A stretch of DNA of 34,062 bases from Syntrophaceae bacterium. GTDB taxonomy: Bacteria > Desulfobacterota > Syntrophia > Syntrophales > Smithellaceae. Location of the stretch: positions 1-34,062 of the forward strand of contig PLGI01000080.1 in NCBI GenBank assembly GCA_003139775.1, in the 5' to 3' direction. Below are positions 1-6,819 of this stretch, one piece after another (within the stretch, counting starts at the first letter, position 1; every line of letters starts with the position of its first letter). The notes beneath the pieces are model-generated. The model made no database searches. It saw nothing but the letters and a program-made list of their open reading frames with translations, and was not told the DNA's origin. Made by a program: the position numbers and the translations under genes.

Positions 1-50
1 CGACTATTAACCGGACAGTAATGGTATTAGATATATTCGAAACCGGATAA

Positions 51-119
51 AAGCAATCTCAATATAATGCAGGGAAATGTGAGGGCATGAGTTCAGATAT
101 TCAACTCATAAGATTGCTT
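51..119. other. Nested inverted-repeat structure at the window start
   Basis: An outer stem pairs AAGCAATCT (51-59) with AGATTGCTT (111-119). It encloses a second perfect stem, ATGAGTT (87-93) with AACTCAT (103-109). It lies upstream of a short ORF and the pseudouridine synthase gene, so it could be a transcript leader structure, the end of an upstream transcript, or another repeat. The first 35 bases also carry a short match (TAATGGTATTAGA) to the end of the inverted-repeat elements at 1251 and 12107. I do not recognise a known riboswitch. Confidence 0.35.
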
Positions 120-240
120 TGGGATTTATATCCGTGATTAAAAACTATTTAAATAATCCAACAGGCAAAAAACACTTCTCATTTTTTATCTCTTTTATGT
201 TAAAATCTTCTCCACATTTTATATTACAGGAGTGATTGAT

Positions 241-285
241 ATGCGCGGCGATATTAAAAAAATGATTTCGGAAAATAAAGTTTGA
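241..285 (+). CDS. Short leader-like ORF (14 codons), possibly a broken gene start
   Basis: An ATG preceded by a good ribosome binding site (CAGGAG, 9 bases upstream) opens a 14-codon frame, MRGDIKKMISENKV. A stop follows, and a perfect 12-bp palindrome GGCTGATCAGCC lies at 286-297. In a shifted frame, translation would continue as KFEADQPLKEHGNKNE and stop inside the start of the next gene (326-328). It may be a frameshifted remnant or a short leader translated ahead of the pseudouridine synthase. No function can be assigned. Confidence 0.25.
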   Translation: MRGDIKKMISENKV

Positions 286-320
286 GGCTGATCAGCCGCT
301 AAAGGAACACGGAAACAAAA

Positions 321-1220
321 ATGAGTGAAATAAATCACAACAACAAAGGCACTTATCAAAGCATTCTACACGCAAAGCGCGAGGCTAAGCTTCTTGAGTT
401 TCTCTGCGAGTCATTTCCTGAACGGAGCAAAAAATCGATAAAATCACTTCTGGAACAAAAACAGATAATGATCCTGAATCAGATTGTCACCCGATTCGAT
501 TATCCACTCGCGCCGGGGATGGATGTCATTATCCTGAAAAAGAAACTATCGCCGAACTTGACGTTGAGGAAAATGAATCTGCTTTATGAAGACGAGCATC
601 TTCTGGTCATTGAGAAGTCTGCGGGACTTCTTGCGGTTGCCACCGCAAAGGAAATTGGAGAAACGGCCTTCAGCATTTTAAAAGACTATGTCAGAAAAAG
701 CCACCATCGTGCAGAGCTTTATATTGTGCATCGTCTTGATCGCGACACCTCCGGCATCATGATGTTTGCCAAGAGTAAGGAGATTCAGCAGAAATTGCAG
801 GACAACTGGGAGAATGCTGTTACGAAACGGATCTACTATGCGGTGGTCGAAGGTCATGTCAAAAATGCGGTAGGGGAAATAGTTTCTAACCTTAAAGAAA
901 ATAAATCATTGATGGTTTATTCATCAAAAACTCCGGGAGACGGACAAAAAGCTGTTACCCGATACCGCGTTTTGAAAAGTAATGCCCGATATTCGCTGCT
1001 GGAAGTTTCTTTACAGACCGGCAGAAAAAATCAGATACGGGTTCATCTTCAGGACATAGGTCACAGCATTGCCGGCGATAAAAAATACGGGGCAAAAACC
1101 AATCCTCTGGGCCGTCTCGGGCTTCACGCGGGGATACTGGAATTTTTCCACCCGGCAACCGGCAAACGCATGCATTTTGAAACACCGGTTCCGGAAGTGC
1201 TGGAGAAGCTGTTTGATTAG
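321..1220 (+). CDS. RluA-family RNA pseudouridine synthase
   Basis: Predicted to isomerise specific uridines in rRNA (or tRNA) to pseudouridine in the cytoplasm. The 299-residue protein has an N-terminal S4-like segment (about residues 12-76, basic, with SKKSIKSLL) and then the RluA catalytic domain from about residue 86. The family signature HRLDRDTSG is at 137-145, with catalytic Asp140. The later RKNQIRVHL motif and the GDKKYG and LHAG motifs are also present. Length and S4-plus-catalytic layout fit RluC/RluD-type enzymes, but the target uridine cannot be told from sequence. The start is the first ATG after a weak AAAGGA site about 14 bases upstream. A partial decayed copy of residues 6-49 lies at 8229-8363. 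A terminal-inverted-repeat element begins about 30 bp after the stop. Confidence 0.92.
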   Translation: MSEINHNNKGTYQSILHAKREAKLLEFLCESFPERSKKSIKSLLEQKQIMILNQIVTRFDYPLAPGMDVIILKKKLSPNLTLRKMNLLYEDEHLLVIEKSAGLLAVATAKEIGETAFSILKDYVRKSHHRAELYIVHRLDRDTSGIMMFAKSKEIQQKLQDNWENAVTKRIYYAVVEGHVKNAVGEIVSNLKENKSLMVYSSKTPGDGQKAVTRYRVLKSNARYSLLEVSLQTGRKNQIRVHLQDIGHSIAGDKKYGAKTNPLGRLGLHAGILEFFHPATGKRMHFETPVPEVLEKLFD

Positions 1221-1250
1221 AATAAACCAGAGGGACAGTATACTTATTTC

Positions 1251-1383
1251 TTATGCCAATTCTAAATCAAAGCGCTATTTTTGTTGGCGTCGTTGTCGGC
1301 TTTCTCAACGTATAACCTGAAGGTCACGCGTGTACAATACGCCTCGTCGCCTCAATATCATCTTTGATTTAGAAATGGTATTA
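1251..1383. repeat. MITE-like inverted-repeat element, copy 1
   Basis: The ends are inverted copies of one another: the left end reads CCAATTCTAAATCAAAG and the right end, reverse-complemented, reads CCATTTCTAAATCAAAG. Internal words (GGCGTCGTTGTC near the left, ACAATACGCCTCGTCGCC near the right) form a second imperfect inverted repeat. A second copy is at 12107-12235 and a left-end fragment at about 8070-8115. It carries no ORF. Copy 1 has about 20 extra bases at 1312-1331 relative to copy 2. Confidence 0.75.
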
Positions 1384-1458
1384 AATTCCTGGAGGTCCTT
1401 TTTTCCTTTGACGTTGGGCATTAATTTGTTATAAAAATCTTCGGACAGGAGGTAGCTT

Positions 1459-1773
1459 ATGATTGTTACTGTTGTAAATATTATTGTTAAACCTGAAAAT
1501 ATTGATCAGTTTGTTGAAGCAACCATAGAGAACCATCAACATTCGATCAAAGAAAAAGGAAATCTCCGGTTTGATGTCTTACAGCACCGGGATAACCCGG
1601 CGGCATTCACTTTGTATGAAGCCTATGAGTCCGACGAGACGGCTGCCGCGCATAGAAAAACCGCTCATTATTTAAAGTGGCGGGATGCCGTTGAATCCTG
1701 GATGGCTAAGCCGCGTGAAGGTTTCGCCCACAACGTTGTCGCACCGGTGGAAAAATCGGCATGGAAACTATAA
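1459..1773 (+). CDS. LsrG-like antibiotic-biosynthesis-monooxygenase-fold protein
   Basis: A 104-residue single-domain protein of the ABM dimeric ferredoxin-like fold. Residues about 26-70 (NH..S..EKGNLRFDVLQ, then LYEAYES and AAAHRKTAHY) closely resemble, from memory, E. coli LsrG, the isomerase of phosphorylated autoinducer-2 breakdown products. Other ABM proteins are quinol monooxygenases, so the substrate is open. A strong AGGAGG site (1447-1452) fixes the start. Its end overlaps the alcohol dehydrogenase start by 13 bp, which implies translational coupling and a shared pathway acting on small carbonyl compounds. No lsrA/B/C/D/K/R/F genes are present, so a role in AI-2 processing is not supported by context. 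The fold is fairly certain and the activity is not. Confidence 0.85.
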   Translation: MIVTVVNIIVKPENIDQFVEATIENHQHSIKEKGNLRFDVLQHRDNPAAFTLYEAYESDETAAAHRKTAHYLKWRDAVESWMAKPREGFAHNVVAPVEKSAWKL

Positions 1774-3035
1774 ACGATTTTAATTTCCCCGGCCTGCCCA
1801 AAATAGTTTTTGGCGCCGGTACGTTTTCCGGACTTCCTGAAATCATACACTCGTATGGCCGTCATGCGCTCATTGTTATTGGCGGTGAATCGCTCGTAAA
1901 GTCCGGTCGATGGAATGTGCTGGCAAAGCAGCTTAATCAGACCGGCCTTCAATATAAGGCTGTATCCGTATGGGGCGAACCCACAACAAAAACTATCGAT
2001 GCCATTGCTTCTGAATTTCGTAAGACGCCGGTCAACGTCGTTGTGGCCATCGGCGGCGGCAGTGTCATCGACTATGGTAAAGCGATTGCAGCAATGCTGG
2101 CCGAGGATGGCACTCTTCGCGACTACCTGGAAGGTGTCGGAACCAAAAAACCTTCAGGAGCAAAAGTTCCGTTCATCGCCGTTCCGACAACCGCCGGTAC
2201 GGGAAGTGAAGCAACAAAAAATGCCGTCGTGTGCGACCGGAAAGAAGGCTATAAAAAATCTCTCCGGCATGATGCCTATATGCCCGATGCCGCCTTGGTC
2301 GATCCCGAACTGACACTGACAATGCCCCGGCTGCTTACAATCTCCTGCGGGCTGGATGCCGTCTCGCAATTGATCGAATCTTACACTTCAACAAAGGCAG
2401 ATGCCTCTCTCGATTCGCTGGCCTTAAAGGCGCTCTCCGGAGCTTCGGAGGGTCTGCTTCCGCTTTGCCTTGATCGTGGCAATGATATATCTCTGCGCGG
2501 CAAAATGTCGTATGCGGCGCTGGTTTCGGGGATAACGCTCAGCCGTGCCGGGCTTGGCGCAGTGCATGGCATAGCGGGACCTCTGGGCGGACTGTTCCCG
2601 GTGCCGCACGGCGTGGCCTGTGGAAAGCTCCTGTTTCCGGTCATGACCTTTGTTGTAAAAAAGATTATTGACGAAAAAAATCTTGTTGCCCAAAAGCGCT
2701 TTGCCGATATCGGAAGACTTCTAACCGATGATGCAGGTAGTGAAGATATCTTATGTCGTAAGACTCAAATTTCAAAAACGAAGTGCATTGAAATTTGTAA
2801 GTCGAACAATCCCGCTGCAAGCGGAGGATATAATAATGAGGATTATACCCGTGGCTGTAAGCAATTTTTAGATGTTCTTAATAAGTGGACACGGACGTTG
2901 AAGCTTCCTCAGCTTTCCTATTTTGGCATGACGGCTGCTGATATGGCAAAAGCCATCTCGCTTTCAGATAGCAAAAACAGCCCGGCCATTCTCTCCAAAG
3001 AAGAAATGAAAGTTATTCTGGAAATTATTCGCTGA
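1761..3035 (+). CDS. Iron-containing alcohol dehydrogenase, with a repeat-derived insertion
   Basis: A type III (iron-activated) NAD(P)-dependent alcohol dehydrogenase family protein of 424 residues. The Rossmann-like N-terminal half has GGGSVIDYGKAIAA and PTTAGTGSEAT; the C-terminal half is helical and metal-binding. By family knowledge the metal ligands are one Asp and three His. Here Asp199, His269 and His283 are present, but the second ligand position is Gln203 (DAVSQ instead of DAxxH), a variant I recall in some family branches. Residues about 334-364 (nt 2761-2853) are an insertion-like, cysteine-rich stretch whose DNA matches the hairpin repeat at 9594-9729. The reading frame is kept. 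The gene starts inside the LsrG-like gene (ATG 1761). The likely role is oxidation or reduction of a small alcohol or aldehyde; the substrate is unknown. Confidence 0.88.
   Translation: METINDFNFPGLPKIVFGAGTFSGLPEIIHSYGRHALIVIGGESLVKSGRWNVLAKQLNQTGLQYKAVSVWGEPTTKTIDAIASEFRKTPVNVVVAIGGGSVIDYGKAIAAMLAEDGTLRDYLEGVGTKKPSGAKVPFIAVPTTAGTGSEATKNAVVCDRKEGYKKSLRHDAYMPDAALVDPELTLTMPRLLTISCGLDAVSQLIESYTSTKADASLDSLALKALSGASEGLLPLCLDRGNDISLRGKMSYAALVSGITLSRAGLGAVHGIAGPLGGLFPVPHGVACGKLLFPVMTFVVKKIIDEKNLVAQKRFADIGRLLTDDAGSEDILCRKTQISKTKCIEICKSNNPAASGGYNNEDYTRGCKQFLDVLNKWTRTLKLPQLSYFGMTAADMAKAISLSDSKNSPAILSKEEMKVILEIIR
2761..2853 (+). repeat. Hairpin repeat copy inside the alcohol dehydrogenase gene
   Basis: This stretch aligns with the reverse complement of 9594-9729. 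The shared order is an (A)CTCxAATTxC-AAA-CGAAG-GCA block, then TTxGTAAGTxGAACAATCCCGC, then a GAAGCGGAGG or GCAAGCGGAGG block, then ATACCCGTG. Relative to that copy it lacks about 50 bases near its downstream end. It is translated as part of the dehydrogenase (residues about 334-364). See the matching findings entry. Confidence 0.7.
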
Positions 3036-3107
3036 TATATTCAGTTTTTAAAAAGAGAGGCCATGGGAGATTTTACGGACTTGCAACGATTGAAAATTCT
3101 CCTCAGC

Positions 3108-3332
3108 ATTCCCTCCTTTTCTAAAGGAGAACTAGGGAGGATTTGAATAAACTACCTCAATCCCCCTTTACACCCTGAATAGGGGGCACAAGTAAAGGGG
3201 GAAGTAAAAATATTGAATCCATCTTTTATATTCCCCTCTTTTTTCGTGTGCCCTTTAGGGTAAAAGAGGACTAGGGGAGATTTTAACTTCTCAAATCTCC
3301 CTCGCTCCCCCTTTATGAAAAGGGGGAAGAAG
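3108..3332. repeat. Cluster of REP-like C-rich/G-rich hairpins
   Basis: This gap lies between the convergent ends of the dehydrogenase and livF. It holds at least four related imperfect palindromes built from CCCTCC/CCCCCTTT followed by AAAGGAG/AAAGGGGG, at about 3109-3145, 3163-3207, 3232-3282 and 3296-3332. They may act as bidirectional terminators or be simple REP-type repeats. A related unit is at 6771-6810 between livK and livH. No gene is visible in the gap. Confidence 0.6.
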
Positions 3333-3340
3333 AAGTGTAT

Positions 3341-4060
3341 TTAGCCGCCTAGGTATACTTCCTTGACGCGGGGATTCCCTGTCAGTTCTTTGCCTGTGCC
3401 GGAAAGGACGATGCGGCCGGTTTCCAGAACGTAGCCTTGTTGCGCGATGTGCAACGACATGTTGGCGTTTTGTTCGACAAGCAAAATAGTTTTTCCAGCC
3501 TGATTGATGTCTTGAATGATCTTGAAAATATCGCGCACCAAAACCGGCGAGAGTCCCATCGAAGGTTCGTCGAGTAGTAGCATCGGCGCGTCGGTCATGA
3601 GCGCGCGGCCCACGGCCAGCATCTGTTGTTCGCCGCCGGAGAGCATTCCGCCCAATTGTTTTCTACGTTCCCGCAGGCGCGGAAACAGTGAAAATACATT
3701 TTCAAAATCCTTGATGATCTTTTCTTTATCTTTACGCTGCCATGTGGCGATCTTTAAATTTTCCAGAACGGTCAGATTGCCGAAGATGCCCCGGCCTTCC
3801 GGCACGTGCGCAATGCCCGCGGCGACAATTTTATCTGCCTCAATATTTTTTAAGTCTTTTCCCGAATAGGTGATGCTGCCGCTGTAGCCAATGAGGCCGG
3901 AGATCGCGCGCAGAATGGATGATTTTCCCGCGCCGTTGGCGCCGATGAGTGTGACAATTTCTCCCTTGCCCACGTCAAAAGAAATATCGTCAACCGCTTG
4001 AATGCTGTCGTAGGAAACCCTCAAATGAGAAACGGCAAGAATAATATCAGTGGGCGTCAT
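3341..4060 (-). CDS. livF: Branched-chain amino acid-type ABC transporter ATPase LivF
   Basis: The second ATP-binding subunit of a LivKHMGF high-affinity uptake system (HAAT family). The 239-residue form has Walker A GANGAGKSS at 40-48, the ABC signature LSGGEQ at 140-145 and Walker B LLLDEP at 161-166. The PEGRGIF segment is typical of LivF. A longer frame opens at 4123, but I chose the ATG at 4060. It has a GGAGGT site about 7 bases upstream and overlaps the livG stop by 4 bp (ATGA), the usual coupling in these operons. It is the last gene of the operon. The substrate may be leucine-type amino acids, but related systems carry amides or aromatics. Confidence 0.95.
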   Translation of the reverse strand: MTPTDIILAVSHLRVSYDSIQAVDDISFDVGKGEIVTLIGANGAGKSSILRAISGLIGYSGSITYSGKDLKNIEADKIVAAGIAHVPEGRGIFGNLTVLENLKIATWQRKDKEKIIKDFENVFSLFPRLRERRKQLGGMLSGGEQQMLAVGRALMTDAPMLLLDEPSMGLSPVLVRDIFKIIQDINQAGKTILLVEQNANMSLHIAQQGYVLETGRIVLSGTGKELTGNPRVKEVYLGG

Positions 4061-4827
4061 TGAACGACCTCCACACCCAAATAAGCTTCCAGCACTTTGG
4101 GGTTGTTTTGAATCTCTGAGCACAAGCCCTGCGCGATGGTTGCGCCGAAATCCAGCACCACCAGGCGTTCGCAGATGCCCATGACCAGCCGCATTTGGTG
4201 TTCAATCAGAATAATTGTTACCGAAAATGTTTTGCGAATCCACGCGATAAATTCCATGAGCTGAATAATTTCATTGGGGTTCATTCCGGCGGCCGGCTCA
4301 TCCAGAAGCAGAAGCTTGGGCCCGGTGGCGAGCGCGCGGGCAATTTCGAGCCGGCGCTGTAAACCGTAAGGCAAATTTTTAGCTTTTTCACCAGCCGAAT
4401 CGTCGAGCTTAAAGATCGACAATAAATCCAGCGCCTGATTGGTGATGCGTTTTTCTTCCTCGCGAAAACGACCCATGTGCAATAGCGCTTCCGCGGGTGT
4501 ATAAGCAATCTGGCCGTAGTGAGCGATGCGGACATTATCCAGCACGCTTAGTTCCTTGAACAGCCGGATGTTCTGAAAGGTACGGGCAATGCCCCGCTTG
4601 GTGATCGCATGTGGCGTAAGGCCTACCAGTTCTTGTCCGCTAAGCCGGATGCTGCCTTCGCTTGCCCGATAGACGCCGGTGATCAAATTAAAGACGGTGG
4701 TTTTGCCCGCGCCGTTGGGACCGATGATGCCGACGAGTTCTTGCGGCTCAACGGCGAAATTGAAATCAGATACGGCGCAAAGGCCCGCGAAGCGGTGCGT
4801 GAGTTTTTGTATTTCAAGCAGAGACAT
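4057..4827 (-). CDS. livG: Branched-chain amino acid-type ABC transporter ATPase LivG
   Basis: The first ATP-binding subunit of the liv uptake system, acting on the cytoplasmic face of the LivHM channel. The protein has 256 residues. Walker A GPNGAGKTT is at 36-44. The signature LPYGLQRRLE at 152-161 is the LPYGxQRR form typical of LivG. Walker B LLLLDEP is at 171-177. ARTFQNIRLF (81-90) is the Q-loop region. The start has an AAGGAGG site and lies 14 bp inside the end of livM; its own stop overlaps the livF start. Everything indicates one tightly coupled transcript. Confidence 0.96.
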   Translation of the reverse strand: MSLLEIQKLTHRFAGLCAVSDFNFAVEPQELVGIIGPNGAGKTTVFNLITGVYRASEGSIRLSGQELVGLTPHAITKRGIARTFQNIRLFKELSVLDNVRIAHYGQIAYTPAEALLHMGRFREEEKRITNQALDLLSIFKLDDSAGEKAKNLPYGLQRRLEIARALATGPKLLLLDEPAAGMNPNEIIQLMEFIAWIRKTFSVTIILIEHQMRLVMGICERLVVLDFGATIAQGLCSEIQNNPKVLEAYLGVEVVQ

Positions 4828-5857
4828 CGGGCGCCTCCTTTTTCTTGCGCCGCCACAGTTTTTCCGTCACTAAATCCCGCAGAGGCATAAACAGTCGGAT
4901 TTCTTTCATGCCCATGATGCCGCGCGGACGATAGATCATCAAAAGCACCAGCATCAGCGGCATGAGGACCATCCGCCAGACGCCCAGTGGACGCAGGATT
5001 TCCAGAAGGATCGTATAAACAACCGCGCCGATTATTGATCCGGCAATGGACGCGATGCCGCCTAGATAAACCATGATCAGAATATCGGTAGATTTGAGAA
5101 TGTCGAACATGCGCGGATTGATAAATTGCAGCGCGTGGGCGAACAGGCCCCCGGCAATGCCCGCGAAAAAAGATGAAACGACAAAGGCGATGATTTTGAC
5201 CTGGCGCGTGTTTACGCTCATCAGGTCACTGGCGATTTCATCTTCACGGATGGACAAAACGCCGCGCCCGAAATTGGAATAAACCAGGTTGCGGATCACC
5301 CAGACGCTGAGCGCCGTCCAGAAAAAGACCCACGGCAGCGTGGTGAGCTTTTCCATGCCCAAAAGCCCGCGCGGGCCGCCGACGGCGTCGATGTTTTCCA
5401 GAACTGATTTCACAATCATGCAGAAGGCCAGCGTGACAATGGCCAGATAATCGCCGCGTGTTTTAAAAGATGGTATGGCCACGAGAAATCCAACAAGCGC
5501 CGCGCCGATGCCGCCTGCCAGTATCGCCAGCGGAAAAAGCACGTTTTGATCGCCCGGCGGAAATACATGAACCGTTAAGAGGGAGGCAACGTAAGCGCCG
5601 ATGGCCATGAAACCGGCATGGCCGACGGAGAATTCGCCCATGTAACCGTTGATTAGATTCAGGCTGACGGTGAGAATAATGTTGATGCCCACATAAATTA
5701 AAATCAGTTGCAGATATAAATCCAGAAATTCAAAGGTCGAGGCGGCAATGCAAAAAAGCAATCCCGCGATCATGAAGACCGGCCAAAAATATTTGTTGCC
5801 GGTGAGCGTTTGCCATCGAGTAAGCAGTGTGTAATATGCGGCGGAGAGTTTGGACAT
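4814..5857 (-). CDS. livM: Branched-chain amino acid-type ABC transporter permease LivM
   Basis: One of the two inner-membrane permease subunits. The 347-residue protein is very hydrophobic, with about 9-10 likely membrane segments. The conserved family stretches NLINGYMGEFSVGHAGFMAIG (about residues 68-88) and TRGDYLAIVTLAF are clear, as is the cytoplasmic coupling-loop region (REDEIASDLMSVN). The C-terminus is charged (WRRKKKEAPD). It starts 2 bp after the livH stop and overlaps livG by 14 bp. Confidence 0.95.
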   Translation of the reverse strand: MSKLSAAYYTLLTRWQTLTGNKYFWPVFMIAGLLFCIAASTFEFLDLYLQLILIYVGINIILTVSLNLINGYMGEFSVGHAGFMAIGAYVASLLTVHVFPPGDQNVLFPLAILAGGIGAALVGFLVAIPSFKTRGDYLAIVTLAFCMIVKSVLENIDAVGGPRGLLGMEKLTTLPWVFFWTALSVWVIRNLVYSNFGRGVLSIREDEIASDLMSVNTRQVKIIAFVVSSFFAGIAGGLFAHALQFINPRMFDILKSTDILIMVYLGGIASIAGSIIGAVVYTILLEILRPLGVWRMVLMPLMLVLLMIYRPRGIMGMKEIRLFMPLRDLVTEKLWRRKKKEAPDVSA

Positions 5858-5859
5858 GG

Positions 5860-6735
5860 CTACACCTTTTGCGGCTGGGGCTTGCCCAGGATGCCGTAAG
5901 GCCTGACGATCAGCAGAATCAGCAGCAGCGTAAAGGCCACAAAGTCACGGTAGGTAGACGGGAAAAACGCGCCTACCATAATTTCCACCGCACCCAGAAT
6001 AAAGCCGCCGATCATTGCACCACGAACATTGCCGATGCCGCCGATCACGGCGCAGATAAATGCTTTCCAACCGACCATGATGCCCATGTAAGGATCAATC
6101 ACCGGATAAGCCAGTCCGTACATCACGCCGGCGGCTCCGCCCAGGCCCGTACCGATGGCAAACGTAAGCGAGATGATTTTATCCACCGACACTCCCATTA
6201 GCGGGACGATTGTCTTGTCCCAGGAAATGGCGCGCATGGCCATGCCCGCTTTGGTGCGCTGGACGATAAAATCCAGAATCAGCATCAGGACCAGCGAAAG
6301 GACAATGATGATTATCTGCAGCGAGGAAATGGAAAGCGTGCCGAACGTCCAGGTTGTATTTTCCAGAAGCGGCGGAATGTGTTTGGGATAGGGTGAAAGC
6401 GCCAGCGTGAAGTTTTCCAGAAAGAGGCCAACGCCCAACGCGGTGATGATAGCGGAGACGCGCGGGGCGTTGCGCAGCGGTTTGTAGGCCAGCCGTTCGA
6501 TGATCACGCCCAGGCAAGCCACGCCCAGCATGGATAAAAGCAGGACGGGGACAAAGGACAGGTGAAAGTAGACGGCCAGCAGAAAGCAGAAAAAAGCGCC
6601 GACCATGAATAGATCGCCGTGGGCGAAATTGATCATTGTCAGAATGCCGTAGACCATGGTGTAGCCCAGGGCGATCAGAGCATAGATGCTGCCCAGTTGC
6701 AGAGCGTTAAGGGATTGTTGAAATATATAGGTCAT
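5860..6735 (-). CDS. livH: Branched-chain amino acid-type ABC transporter permease LivH
   Basis: The first permease subunit, 291 residues, almost entirely membrane-spanning (about 8 segments). The N-terminal LGSIYALIALGYTMVYGIL followed by TMINFAHGDLFMVGAF is the LivH family hallmark. The later GIGNVRGAMIGG and YGILGKP near the end are also typical. No strong ribosome binding site precedes the ATG at 6735. The gene is separated from livK by 84 bp that contain a hairpin repeat (6771-6810), which may lower expression of the downstream genes relative to the binding protein. Confidence 0.95.
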   Translation of the reverse strand: MTYIFQQSLNALQLGSIYALIALGYTMVYGILTMINFAHGDLFMVGAFFCFLLAVYFHLSFVPVLLLSMLGVACLGVIIERLAYKPLRNAPRVSAIITALGVGLFLENFTLALSPYPKHIPPLLENTTWTFGTLSISSLQIIIIVLSLVLMLILDFIVQRTKAGMAMRAISWDKTIVPLMGVSVDKIISLTFAIGTGLGGAAGVMYGLAYPVIDPYMGIMVGWKAFICAVIGGIGNVRGAMIGGFILGAVEIMVGAFFPSTYRDFVAFTLLLILLIVRPYGILGKPQPQKV

Positions 6736-6770
6736 AGAGTGGTTACGCTATAAAAGTGACTTCCTTATTA

Positions 6771-6810
6771 TTCCCTCCTTTTTTAAAGGAGGGTTAGGTG
6801 GGATTTGAAA
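6771..6810. repeat. REP-like hairpin between livK and livH
   Basis: TTCCCTCCTTTTTT followed by AAAGGAGGGTTAGGTGGGA forms a strong hairpin (CCCTCCTTT with AAAGGAGGG). It matches the first unit of the cluster at 3108. In the operon it could act as a partial terminator or an mRNA stabiliser after livK. Confidence 0.6.
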
Positions 6811-6819
6811 AGCCGTCAC

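Noticed and set aside
3108-3332. CRISPR-like array
   Set aside because: The units are imperfect hairpins of varying length without uniform repeats or spacers.
4061-4123. N-terminal extension of LivF
   Set aside because: It lies within livG; the ATG at 4060 has a good ribosome site and the ATGA overlap.
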